Source: Phragmites australis
Taxonomy: Eukaryota > Streptophyta > Magnoliopsida > Poales > Poaceae
Direction of reading: 5' to 3'
NCBI RefSeq assembly: GCF_958298935.1
Contig: NC_084934.1
Location: 1,242,501-1,306,500, forward strand
DNA length: 64,000 bases
This document shows positions 45,660-58,360 of this stretch, piece by piece. Each line of letters starts with the position of its first letter. Positions within the stretch are counted from its first letter, which is position 1. The notes beneath the pieces were generated by a model. The model was not told the DNA's origin and did no database searches. It saw only the letters and a program-made list of their open reading frames with translations. A program made the position numbers and the translations under genes.

Positions 45660-47437
45660 CCCGTAATCTATTTATTTAAATTTTAACTAAAAAATATATA
45701 AAAATAATCATGGCGGCATTTTGGACATACTACATACAAGATCAGTTCTATCATGTCGAGCCGCCATTTTGATTATTGTATAGTTGGTTCAACTACATCA
45801 GCAGTTTGAGCATTGTCAAGTATACCATTGGTTGTTTTTTTCCCCTTTGAACTATGATTGAATTGGTTGAACTAAAGAGATTTGTACTAATGTCCTTTGA
45901 CAAGCTATATGGGGCAAATTGATAAGCGAACAGTTATGACTTGACATTTGTCTTAGTTTCAAAATGAAAAACTTAGTTTAAAAAATGAGTTGAACATTTA
46001 TGCATTCAGAATTTCAGGTGGATGTTAATGTTTATGCCTGGTAAAATGTTTGCTAGCTTTTGGGCTGCAATTACACAGTTATGGGATTTTGTGGACTTAC
46101 ATTTTTGTTTAGTGCTGCGCACCAATAGACTTAAGCTTTAAGCATTCGAGCCCAACTCTGGGCTCAGCTTTCAGTATAGTGACTTTTAATGAGTCTCTGA
46201 AAGTATGTATTTTTGTATCGCATTGTATATCACTGTTTTCTCATACATCTGATTGCAGGTCCAAATCTACGTCTCGGGGCTTCTTTGGTGTATGCTGCTG
46301 ATGTGAACTGCAAGGATGGCTGTCGTATTGCACTTCAGCTAGGCTAGTTGGCTATTGACTGGTTTGTCCACTTGTCCTCCAGGCATTCTATGACCGTATG
46401 TCCTCCAGGTGTTCGATGACCAGTTTTCCTTTGTTTGGTAACTTGATATGTACAGAAGTACGAGTAAACCTTTCATCGTCGAATTATGATTGTATTGCAA
46501 GAGTGTTCTTCTGTGCATATGTCATCTTCCATGCCTCTTATGTTTCATTGTACAAACTGCATACTGCTTAATTCAAGCGCGGAACTGCTCATCTAAGGTC
46601 TCATTTCAAGCATACGATTTTATATGAATTTTGGAGGAAAGTAAACACCGGTTGCTCGACTCGGTTAGACTGCAGGGTTTTGCCCAGCCCCATTTTCAGG
46701 AAAGAATTTGCAGCAATGGCAAACATGAACTGTTTCATGTTGTTTGTTTCATGACTACAGCTTCACTGATTAGCATAGCACTGAACCATACAAGCGCATG
46801 GCAAATTGGCCGCTACAATTTCGTTGTGCCCATCTCAAAGCAAACACCATGAAACTAGGCATGCTGCAATGCTGCTAGGGGTTCACTTCGTCGACATCGA
46901 TCCATGCATTTAGCTGTTGCCCGATCATACGATACGCATCCCAGAGAAGACGTTCAGGTGCATAAGGGGATCGTCAGGAAAGAACACGGTAGTGACTGGT
47001 GACACGGGTCCTCTACAAGGCGTACAAGTCACCTCGCCGGCATCGGGCTCCGGTGAGCCCGCGGGCCGCCGCATCGGAGTACAAAGGGGACAGAGCACAT
47101 GCCGGGAGGCGAGCCGCAGCACGTACGAACCAGGCGCCGCCGGCCTCAGCGAGCTTCTGCCGCTGCAGGACATAGCGAACCACCTGCTCCTCGAGACAGA
47201 CGACGACGTGATGCAGAGCTAGGATCCCGTGCTGCCATGCGCTACTGAGCGCCCGTGCCGAAGGACATGGCCCGTATGGAAAATCATAATTCGAGTTCGG
47301 AATTTTGAAATTCGGTTGTTGAAAGGCAAGAAGCCCAAATTCAAAAGGCTGATGTTGTCAAGTTTGTAGGTGCTTTTGTTTGAGTTTAAAGTTTGACTTT
47401 TCCCAATCGGAAGTACGCCGACTAGTATTAGGCCCTC
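45660..47437. other. Gene-poor flank with a possible terminal exon
   Basis: No gene I can name. A pyrimidine-rich acceptor TCTGATTGCAG ends at 46259 and is followed by an open frame to a stop at about 46346 (LGASLVYAADVNCKDGC), which could be the last exon of a broken plus-strand gene. At about 46860-47225 the minus strand has coding-like composition (ERLLWDAYRMIGQQLNAWID, LQRQKLAEAGGAWFVRAAAR) interrupted by stops; the family is unrecognised. A short inverted repeat AAAATAATCATGGCGG / CCGCCATTTTGATTATT spans about 45702-45777. Confidence 0.3.
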
Positions 47438-47505
47438 CACAGTGTGTGCTTGGAGTGGTGCTTGAAACGGAGGGAGAAATTTCAAGCACCGCTCCGCACA
47501 CTGTG
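47438..47505. repeat. Inverted repeat (hairpin)
   Basis: CACAGTGTGTGCTTGGAGTGGTGCTTGAAA is answered on the other side by TTTCAAGCACCGCTCCGCACACTGTG, arms of 26-30 bp with a 12-bp loop. A third partial copy (GCTCCGCACACTGTTTTC) lies near 47567. Probably a small MITE remnant. Confidence 0.6.
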
Positions 47506-50500
47506 TGCTGCGATGCCATAGCTAGCCGATGCCAGAAAATTGTGGAGCGGTGAAGTAATTGCGCCAGCTCCGCACACTGTTTTCTCAATCCTTCTATGCG
47601 AATTCAGTTTTGTTTCAACATCGATGAATGAAGAGCTAAAATATTGCACTTTGTAGGGATAAAATCTGGCACAAAAGGCGAACGTACCTTGGCCTGCCCT
47701 GGGGGCTTTGTCTTCGTGGTCTTCATGGGTGGCTTGTAGTTGAGGTTCATGATGCGCGGCTATCGTTCCTCTGCAAACGACGTTGGTGGCTGATCGTGGC
47801 AAGTATGGAATAATAATTGCAATGTGTTTCGCGGAAACTCGCAGTTTTTTGTATTTCGAATTACCGTATATTGTATCTGTATTGCTGAATGTGTATATAA
47901 CGGGTGGGCCAATATACTCAAAGTATACAAAAGAGAACATGAGACAAAATGTAAATAAAACACATAACTTTATTCATTCATTATCAAAATCATAAAGTAC
48001 AGTTTCATATTTACAATTCACTCCACACATAGACATACGCACACGCTATTGATTATTCTTTAAGCAATTGTGTCCTGGTTCCCAGGGCCTTGTGAGGCCA
48101 CCGGTTAATCACGTCCAGCTTCCGTCCGGACTACCTCCGATTAAGCTGCATTTGACTGGTCGTCGTCAGGTCATCTCCGAGTTTGCAAAGTTGTAGTCAT
48201 ATACATCACAGACTAAACAAAATAAGCGTCAGAAAATAAAACAGTAGAAGAGACGGGACAAACAGTCTAATATAAGCTTTATGGACTGTGTATATATCCC
48301 GGACCATCATCGGCCACATAGACTTCAGAAACTGCAGCCCCTCATCATCGGTCGTAACCTCAGGTACTACACGAGAACAGAGAGAGAGAGTCTAGATGAC
48401 TAGCAGTTTGCCAGCTACAACCTAACGGGAGCCAGAAGAACTGACCAATGCCTCTAGACTCCTATCTACGACATTTGAACTCGATAACATCCCACAACAA
48501 CTCCGTTACATTGGCAAAAAAAGGGTGATCGCCAGACGCACAGTAGAGAGGATCCAATAGTAAGCTGCAAGGCAAAAGGCCACAAAGCAAAACAGGGTGA
48601 TAACAAGGGCAAGACCATGGTCAAGCCACACTGTCACCACAACTCAACATGAGGTAGTCATCACCAGCCAAAGCACGCAAACGGCAACAGCTCAGCCAAA
48701 CTAGCGATAGCAGCAGAACATCACAGGGTTGTCCAGCAAATGGTAAAGAACCACAGAAGTAACTTAGCCCACTCCCATCATCTAACACAAGTGACCTTTG
48801 AGATTAGCTGTCATAAAGGTATCAAGAAGAGGATAACAATGGGAGAAGGTCATGAAGCTACAGATGGCCTCCCCAGCCACCAACTGATCATCAGCCAAAA
48901 CAAAGAGCAAGTAACATAGCCCCTGTTCTCAATTTCGCAATAACAAGTGCTGAAAAGACAGTAACAGGGCAATAGTGCTCGGATCAGCCCCACTCTAACC
49001 ATCCGAGACAGCAAACAATCGGCAAAACGGTCATCAGCTTATCCACAAAGGCAAGCCTACCAGCACTAGGTATCATTCTCCCAACATCACGACAGTTCAT
49101 CAGGTGAACAAAATAAACACATATGCATTCAAAGGCCAACAACAGCACATAGGCCCTCGAAGAAGCCTAATATATCTTTAGTGCCAACAACACATATGGT
49201 GAACCTTCAATCCCTAAAAGACAGGAAAAAGGATCAACCATAGATCTAATCAGGGGCAAAGGACAAGCTACAGCCCGTGTAATCCATTCATCAACTAAAT
49301 AGATGGACTAGACCAACACTAGAAAACATCAGCGCTCCATACTCGGCATCAAGAGGACAGCAACAACAAGCTAGTAGACATGTATGTGCAGCACCGGCAA
49401 CAAAGGCACAGTAACATCATCGGCCAACCAGTCAACGGCACCACAACGAGCATGGTGCCAGCCAACGCTTGGCCTCAGTTTTCAAATAAAATAGTGGAGG
49501 GCCTCTAACGTATCATTGGCCAGGAACACAAAGAAAGGAACTACGGGGTCGGGCTTCATCACAAATACCACAACACCAGACCATCATGACTTCCAGCACA
49601 AAATGCCCAACGGCCCCCAGGCTCCCAGCCGGCTCACCGGCGGCCCTCTAGCTCCCTGCCGGCCACTACAAAGCACCACCACAACTCCAGTCGGCCACCA
49701 CAACATGGCTCCATCATCACCAAAAATCGAATACAGCCGGCCACCACACCAAAAAAAAAACACCAGCCGATTCAACACTATCACCAGAACACAGCCGGCC
49801 TCCATCATCACCAGAACATCAACCGGCCACCCAAATCACTAAAAACACCCGCTGGCCATCAACAAGAATAGCACATCACCATAGGGCCATCACAACGAGC
49901 ACCGCCGACCCAAAATCACCACGGCTCCGCAAAACAATCGGACAAACACACGACCACCACAACAACACCAAATGCACAGACTCGGCTATGAGTCACCGAG
50001 GCGCCGGCCGGCACACCTGGAGCACAGATGGAAGGGGAGGGGGAAGCATGTCATCGTCGAGACCCACCAGCACTAGCGAAGCTAGCCATGGCGCTCCGAT
50101 GATGGCAAAAAACGACGACAAGTAGTGGATTGAAGGGGAAAAGCTCTCTCTCTCTCTCTCTCACTATCTCTCTTCTCTCTCTCATCGATCCGGCCTCCTC
50201 CCACTCCACGAACACCCCTATGCCTTTATAGCCGGCGGGGGGGGGGGAGTTCCCATGCGGAGAGCATGGATCGATAGTTGGGATTTGGAAGGGGAAGAGA
50301 TAAGGATGGGGGAGGGGATAAGCACGAGGATGAGATGAGGAGGGGCGAGTGGCTCGGGGTGGCGTGGCTCAGGCACGGCACAAGCGCGGCCGGGGCGGCG
50401 CACTCGGCTAGCTCAGGCCCGAGGAGCAGAGAGGGGTAAGGGCGAGGAGAGAGAGGCGCACTGCTGGGGAGCGCGAGGGAGAGGAGAGAGCCGGCTTGGC

Positions 50501-51837
50501 CGGGAACACGCACGGTAGCACGGGTAAGGGAACCAGGCGGGTGGCACACGCGAGGGAAGAGGTGGCACGAGGAGCCGAGAGGGGAGAGGGAGGTGGCTGG
50601 GAGAAGAAAGGGCACAGTAGCCCAGTCCCCTCCCTAGGGCTACGGTGGGGGAGGGGATAAGGGGGCGAGCAGGCCGGGCCAGCTGGCTGGGCCACACGGT
50701 AAAGGGGAGGAGGGAGCGGCCAGGTGAGCGGGCTGGTTCAACTAATTGGGCCACGCAACAAAGGGGAGGAGGGAACGACAAGGCTAGCCCAAAGGCTGGC
50801 TGAGCTCCCCCTCTCTTTTTTATGTGTACGTATGCATATACGGGGGATTGCAAACATATATGGCAAAATACCATCATACACAATGATGACACACTGGAAG
50901 CATATAATAAGTGTGTTCTCTGTTGTGCTATCAATTATGTAAATTTTGTATTGTATTCGTGCGAACTGAAAAAGTACATGTAATGGTTCCATGAATTAAA
51001 CCTGTACATACCGGACGATCTGTCTTTGCGCTTGATGGAGCACCTGAAAGATGTTGTCTGCACCTTGCATACAAAAGAATCAAACACGTGATGTAGATGT
51101 CGTGAAGACCTTGTAATTAGCCGTGAAGAGCTTGTAGTTAGCCATGACTATGTATGTAGGATCATGTATGCACAAATAACTGCAAAACGATGAACACGAA
51201 AAGCATACAAAAGAATCGAAACGATGAACTCTAAAACCTCTCGGTACTATTCCCATCCCAGCGGCTCTCTCTGTTCGCACTATAGTAGCCAACCGATGGA
51301 TCTCGTTTTATATCCCGATCGGTACAAGAGCCCAAGTCACGCACGACTGCCTCCACGCACCGGACTCCAACTCCAGCCTTGTTGCTCTGCCTAGCTGCAG
51401 CATCCTCTGTCTAGGGGTGGGCATGGGGCGGGTTGGCCCAGTGGGTTATCAAACTGGCCTGTATTAACGACTCTAATAGGCCACTCGTTCGACCCATAAA
51501 ACGACAAAGGATGCAGTCGTCCATAACCAAAAAACCCTACGCTCCAGTGGATCGAACCCGCCGCCACCTTCCTCTCCTCCACACTCTCGGTAGCAAGCCG
51601 CATCGCTGCATCCTCTTCGCATGATGGTTGATGGGAAGCAGCGTTGCCGCCTCCACTTCACACCACGGTCGATGGGAATCGGGTCCGCCTCCTCCTCTTT
51701 GCGCGATGTCCGATAGGAAGCGGCAGCGCCGTCCTCCTCGCTATTGAGAGTTTGTACAGCTGTTGAATGTGAATCCCTCTTTCTTGATTTGATTCTTCCT
51801 TCCCTGTCACTCTTCCTGTCTCTAAAATATTTGAGAA
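47506..51837 (-). other. Gene-less region with minus-strand promoter-like segment, LTR-like
   Basis: No protein gene seen. On the minus strand CTATAAAG (50231-50224) is followed by a (GA)n leader (CT microsatellite at about 50143-50162) and by about 2.1 kb of C/A-rich (plus-strand) sequence without reading frames, the layout of an LTR with short U3 and long R-U5, or of a non-coding transcript. The segment 50230-50760 upstream is GC-rich. No clear TG..CA ends or target duplication were found. Confidence 0.35.
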
Positions 51838-54800
51838 CAAAGTAGAAAATTATTGTCATGCCTGAGAGTGAATAAAGTTTTATCAACCGACCCGATCATA
51901 TACCCATACTCAAACAAGAAGGACTTAAGCCTATCATACCAAGCTCTAGGCTTCTACTTAAGCCCATACAAAACTTTCTGAAGCTTGTATACTCTATGTG
52001 GGTATTTGGAATACTCAAAACCTAGAGGTTGCTTGACATAGACCTCTTCCTCTATAAACCCATTTAGGAAAGCACTATTGACATCTATTTGATAGAACTT
52101 AAAAAATTGGGGTGTTGAAACTGCAAAGAGGATCCAAATGGTTTCTAATCTAGCTACCGGTGCAAAGGTCTCTCCAAAGTCTATCCCCTATATTTGAGTG
52201 AAACCCCAGGCCACAAGTCTAGCTTTGTTTCTAACAACAGACCCATCTTCCCCTTGTTTGTTTTTGAAAACTCATTTGGTTCCTATAGTGTGAACATTTA
52301 AGGGTGGTTCTACAAGGATTCAAACTTAGTTTCTCTCAAAGTTTTCAAGCTCTTCATGTATGGCATTGACCAAATTTGAATCAGAAAGTGCATATCCAAC
52401 ATTACAGGGCTCAAAAGAAGCAACGAATGCAGAATCAGTGAAATAAGCATGAGAAGCGGATTTGGACCTCGTTACACTCTCATCGAGATCGCCAATCATC
52501 ATCTGTGGAGGGTGTATCTGCTGAATGTGTTGAGGGGCCTCACGCTGTGAGTATACCTCCCCCTCAAACACTGCTGGTGTAGTCTCAAAAGCAGCTAAAG
52601 TGAAATTAGAGGTTGCAAGACCCTCTGTCGGAGTCGAAAAGACAGGAGCCAACTCGGGAGCCGGTGTGACAACTGGAAGTAGTGGATCATCCTCATCATC
52701 ACTGAGAGCTAGAAGGTCACCATCTACAAAGATGCTTTCACAAGTTTCTCTTTGTCACTTGCATACTCGAAAGCAAAACTAGCACAAGGGGTTGATTCAT
52801 CAAAAGTCATATCATAGGATTCTATGATATTGTTACTGTCAAGATTGTAAACCCTGTAAGAATGATCATGAAGAGAATAACTCAAGAAAATCCCATCGAA
52901 AGAGCATGACTCAAACTTGTCAAGATTGTCACGCTTTAGGATGAAGCACCAACACCCAAAAGCTCTTAAGTGATAAACCTTCGGCTTCCTCCCAAAGCGT
53001 AACTCATAAGAAGTCAAATTCAAGATCGAGCGCACAAAAATCCGATTGGAAATGTAGCACGCTGTGCTAATGGCCTCTACCCAAAATTTCCTAAGAGTCC
53101 TATACTTATCGAGTATCGTCCTAGCCATATCAAACAAAGTCCTATTAATTCTTTCAACCATGCCATTCTACTGAGTAACACGTGGGGTAGAAAATTAATG
53201 CTTAATGCCATGTTCAAGGCAGAAAGCATCAAAGAGATAGTTCTTAAACTCGGTACTATTATCGCTGTGATTGCTTTCAAAGCACCAAGGAGTTCCTTGA
53301 ACAATCTCAAAGTTAAACTCCAAAAGTGTGATAGCACTTCATCCTTACTCACAAGAAAGAACACCCAAGAGTAACAAGAATAGTAATCAACAATGACAAG
53401 TACATAGCACTTCCCAACCGTCGAACTAACCTTGGAAAGACCAACAGTGTCCATATGGAGAAGTTCTCTTGGTCATTCAGTCATCACCAGATTAACTCGT
53501 GGGTGAGATGCGGCAACCATCTTGCCATACCGACAAGGAGCACAAACAAGGCTCTTCTCAAACTTGAGCTTGGGAAATCCTTGGATCAAGCTTAAGGCAC
53601 TCAACTGAGAGAGCAAATTAAAACTCATGTGCCTTAGCCTCCTATGCCACATCCAAAGCTCAGAAGGTTGAGCAATCAAGCATCAAGAAGAACAAAAAAA
53701 CTCAGAAAAATCGGCTCCAAAGAATCTCCTAATCCGAGAAATTTGACAAATCACAACGCCTGAGGAATCAAGAACTCGAGAAGCATCGCGCTTGAAACGC
53801 ACTTCCAAGTCCTCATCCAACAACTGAGATACAGAAAGCAAATTGTACCCCAGATGCTCCACCAAAGCCACATTTTTAGAGTGAAACTCTCATTTATCTT
53901 TATCATACCCTTGACTTCCACTCTACCTTTTCTATCATCCCCGAATGTGATGTACTCGTGTCACTTCGTCGGCGTGAGGCTGGAAAATTATGATGAATCT
54001 TCGGTCATATGGTGCAAACAACCAGAGTCGATAAGCCACTTTTTCTCCAGGCCTCTGCCTGCCACCTACATAGAAGAAAAGTAGGTGGATGACTCAGTAT
54101 TGTGGTTAGTCATAAACCTCTTGAAAATCCAGTACTGAGTCATCCGTCCTAAAGCAGTATAAGCAGGTGCATGCAAATCAACACTAGCACGCTGAGGGCG
54201 AGTACCATGATGAGGAAAACGTGATCCGCCAAAACGCCGTGACTCAAAAACTCTGATGCGTGAATCAAAACCATATGAGTCATGGTAAGATCCACACCGA
54301 GCCCCACCTCTAGGAGGAAACTGAAGAGTGCCAGAAACTCATGAGTAAGAGTGAGGAAAATGCTCATATACACCAAAAGAGGGTCAGTACATGTCCTGAG
54401 TACTGCACTCTCACTCACGCCACTCATCTCTCCTACGACGAAAGCAAAACCTAACAAGGTAACCCTCTCTCTAGCAGTAGGTGCAATGATAGTGTTTCTC
54501 AGGAACTCAACTATCGATCACTCTAGGCTCTCTCACAGGGGCTCTCATCTTAGGTTGTGAAGCTCTCTTGGGTTGTGGTGTGGATTTCTTCTTGGTGGGT
54601 TGTGGTGTGAGTTTCTTCTTGGTAGGTTGTGGTGTAGCATTGATCTTGGATTTTTCAGCTTTTAGGGTAGTAGGTGAGGTGAAAACAGTCTTGTCAACTC
54701 CATTGTAAGCCACCCTCTCAAAACCCAACCTGGGAACCAAACCCGTCTTGTCCGTACACATCTTGGTCATGGATAAGATCAAATTCATCTTATCTTTGCC

Positions 54801-56480
54801 TTCTGAGCACTTCTCCAATAGAGAATGAAGGTACTCATTCTCAGCCATGAGACTCTGAACTTGCTCTCTAACTCAGCTGAGCTTGTCCTTAAAGACGATG
54901 CAAGTGGAATAATATGGCTGCACATCCTTAGAACACCGAACACTCTCTAATCTAGACTCCAACTTATTTATGCGCTTGGCTTTCACTTCAACATCCTTTG
55001 CAAGAAAAGAACAATTAGTGCAAGCGCCTAATAGAGTGTACCTAGACTCTTTCTCAAGGAGCTTCTTCTCAGCAGTCTCAAGCCGACTGATAACTTGAGC
55101 ATGCAAAGTCTGAAACTCAGCAAGTTCAGTCATGACAACTAAGAAACTCACACAATCCTCATCCTTGACCTCAGAACTAAGCAACTCAAGCTCAGAAAAA
55201 GAAAATTCTAGCCTAGACTTAAGTTCATTAACCTCACAAAACACTTTGTTAAGTAATCTATCCTTGCTAACAAGGGCATCATTCAAGGTATCAACCTAAA
55301 CAGAAAGCTGGTCATAGGAAGGTGATACCTCAGAGGGATCAAGCTCGGGGTCACTGTCGTTGTCATTCGCCATGAAGCAAAGGCCGGTGAAGTCCTTATT
55401 GTCTTCTTGTTCTTCACGGGCGGTTCCTCATCCTTCAAGCTCTCATCCTTGCTTGAGGACGTGTTGATGTCGCTGAGTGCCATCACAAAAGCCCATGATG
55501 CTACCTTACCTGCCTTCTTGACCATCTTGTCATGGTTCTTGAAGAAGGGTTTCTTGTTCTTCTTGTGCTTGTCGTGGTCGTGGTTATGGTCTTCCTTTTT
55601 CTTGAGCTTGGAGCAGTCCGCCTTAAAGTGAGTGGTGTCACCACACTCAAAGCAGACATGAGACCACCCCTCCTCCAGTCTTGCCGGTTGTTGTAGAAGC
55701 GGGTGAATTTCTTCACGATCAAGGCAAGATCCTTGTTATCAAGCACATCCACCTACTCCTCTATGATAGAAATCAAGGAAGACAAAGTAAATCCACCAGG
55801 TGAAGTATTAGCACAAGAAAACCTACTCTAGCCTGAGTGCCACCACTAGATCCTGAAACCAACGCCAGTTCTGAGACAGGGGGTTTTCAAGACCTATCTT
55901 AGCTGTCTTGGTTATCTCAGTAGACTTGAGTTTGCTGAAGAGTTTATTATAAGCCAATGTATCATAACTGGATGATTCCTCAATGCCCGAGATATTTACT
56001 TCCCATATGCTATAATCAAGAGCATAGAGAAACTATTACTCTCTCATGATCAGAATATGAAAAAACACCAGTGGATCTAAGGTTGCTAACAATTCCATCA
56101 AATCTAGCAAACATAGCATCCAAAGAATCAACGGGTCATTGCACAAAACATATGATATTCTTCTAGTATGAAAAGTCTAGCAGTACGGAGGTGCTGAACC
56201 CTATCGAAATCGTTACGACTCATACTGGTGAACAATATATTTCTAGCATTGTTGTTGGCTTCATATTGTTCAATCTGGGCTTGAGAAGTACGAGCAACGG
56301 GGGTCTCATAGTTGGATTTAACAATCTCCTATATTGCACTTCCTTGGCTTAAGAGATAAGCCTTCATGAGTACCTTCTAGTACGAAAAGTCATGACCTTC
56401 AAAGAGCAAGATCTTCCTATATCTCTCCATTGTCGCCTACGGATTACAAAATTGGTTAAAGTCAACAAGTTATCAAACTA
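51838..56480 (-). mobile_element. SIRE/Maximus-type Copia element, internal region, truncated
   Basis: Minus-strand gag-pol in Copia order. Gag zinc knuckle CFECGDTTHFKADC (about 55618-55660) and a coiled-coil extension (54873-55286); protease DSG (54029-54021); gag-pre-integrase (LWMWHRRLRHMSFNLL); integrase (YVLVIVDYYSCYSWVFFL, then ERINRTLFDMARTIL); reverse transcriptase start (ARLVAWGF, DVNSAFLNGFIEEEVY, AWYDRLKSF). Sequence stops near 51838 before the YVDD box, so RNase H and the 3' LTR are gone. Many in-frame stops (TAG for CAG, TGA for TGG). Inactive. Confidence 0.88.
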
Positions 56481-56492
56481 GCTTTGATACCA
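56481..56492 (-). promoter_or_regulatory. Copia primer-binding site
   Basis: TGGTATCAAAGC on the minus strand, two bases after the LTR end, complementary to the initiator tRNA-Met 3' end as in SIRE-type elements. Confidence 0.85.
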
Positions 56493-56494
56493 CG

Positions 56495-58360
56495 TATAGG
56501 ACCGAGAATGACGACTAGAGGGGGGATGAATAGACACCTCACCAAATTTCTTTAGATGGCCTTCTCCTCACCCAACGCATACCGGAAGCAACAAATAGCG
56601 AGACAAGAAATCACTCAAAAATCTTCAAAGAAAACATCGCTCCACTTGTATCTATGTGAACTCTAGGTTTTATTTAAAGCCATATCAAGTGTCACCACAC
56701 ACGGAAACTAGCAACTCGAAGAAAGATTGCTCAAATCAAGACAACATAGGCACCGATTGAAGAAAACTCTTCAAGTTAATTATCTAGAGGTAAGAAAATT
56801 TAATATCAATTCTGAATGTGAATTTTATGCCTCTAGCAACAAGAATAATCACTTCAATATGGTGAGAAATTTCAGCTCTTAATAAAACTAAAAAACGCAA
56901 TCAAAATTGAAAAACTTGCAACCAAAAGAAGGAGCCAATAGAAGGAGACTAGAAGGAGATGAACACAAGTAGGGGAAACCAAAAACTTTATTACTCAAAG
57001 AGAAACGCCCAATTTTGCAACCTCTAACCTATTACAAAGGCTAAACTCTCATCTTCCTCTCCTCTAAAACTCAACCACACAACTCTCTCATAGCTGTCTC
57101 TCCACTCCCACATAGCCTTACCCCTCTATTTATAGGTCTAGGGAGGTTCATTGGCCCTTAAGTTTCCTTACTATCAAAATACCCTTCATTTACAATGTAC
57201 TCATACCTACCACCGGGACATTTTGGTCAAATTTCTTCTCCGTTCATCGAACAGTCGTGACGCCTTCACAACTTAGTTTTGCCTCGACGTAAACTTCATG
57301 ATGATGCCACATGCTTGCAAACTCCTCAAAGCGTGACTCATCGTCAGTTGCTTACACCTTAAGCAAGCCTTCCGATGTCGACGCATGTCCTCCGTCTTGC
57401 GATCTTGACCGTCGGCAAGTCTCTCCCGCTCTCGATCCCTCGTGCCACCTTGTCACTTGCATCGGCATCCCTTTCGCTTGATTTTATCAACACACCGTCT
57501 TCATCCATCTTCCCATGCTTTGCTTGCTCTCCACGTGTATAGCTAGGATCATCCTTGACTTCGCCTGACCACCTTAATCGTCTAGCACCAAGCACCCCGC
57601 TTAGCCCCGATCATCCCACCGTCAACCGCCAACTTACATCCATCACCTGCACATCATGAGAGAAATAAACACATATTTCTAACTCCACAGTTAAGCACAA
57701 AATCCAGTTAGCCATCATCAAAATTCCTGTTGGAAAAAACATCACACAGAAATCGTGAATACCGGATGTCTCGGTGTGAACTACCTCTGAACACCAGATC
57801 ATCTGATGTGTGCAACTCTTCCTCCGCTAAAAATCTCCTAGAAAACCTTTCGCTGAACTCTCTGATGTGTACAAAACCCATCGCCAGATCATCCGATAAG
57901 TACAACTGCCCAGACACCCTATTTTGCAACCTCTCTGGAACAAATGGTCTGGTGAAGCATCTAGTGTGAATATCACCAAACACCGGTCTATCCGGTGTGT
58001 AGTACAGCTCCAGACACTCTATTTTGCACAATTCCTAAAAAATGCTCCAGCATTCACACTGTCCTCACACTGAAACTTCTAGTGAGCTCTTCAATTTTTG
58101 CCTCTAGGTGAAAATCTTCCGGCGTTATCTCCTAAATACTAGATCTTCCGGTGTGTTCAATTTCAAACACACTGAACCTTCCGATAAGAACAATTTTTTT
58201 AACTCAGAGATAAAAACGGTAGATCTATTTTCTTTCCAACTTTAATTAGTCATGATCTTAATTGCAGTATATAAATATGTTTATACAATTCTAAAATTAT
58301 CAAACCAAATCAACAATCTTATCAATCACTCATCACATATAAATTAAATCACATTTCAAT
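56495..58360 (-). mobile_element. 5' LTR of the truncated SIRE-type element
   Basis: Lies beside the primer site. The inner end is clear (CCTATA on the minus strand at 56495). The outer end is approximate. It contains ACCGGATG and ATCATCTGATGTGT repeats (57760-58180), related to the CCGGAT..ATCCGGTG repeats in the LTR at 60401. Confidence 0.65.

Noticed and set aside
46917..47222. 101-codon plus-strand frame as a gene
   Set aside because: Composition suggests coding on the opposite strand instead, and neither strand gives a recognised protein.
51473..51886. 137-codon minus-strand frame
   Set aside because: It begins in the end of the truncated Copia reverse transcriptase in a wrong frame and continues in low-complexity sequence.
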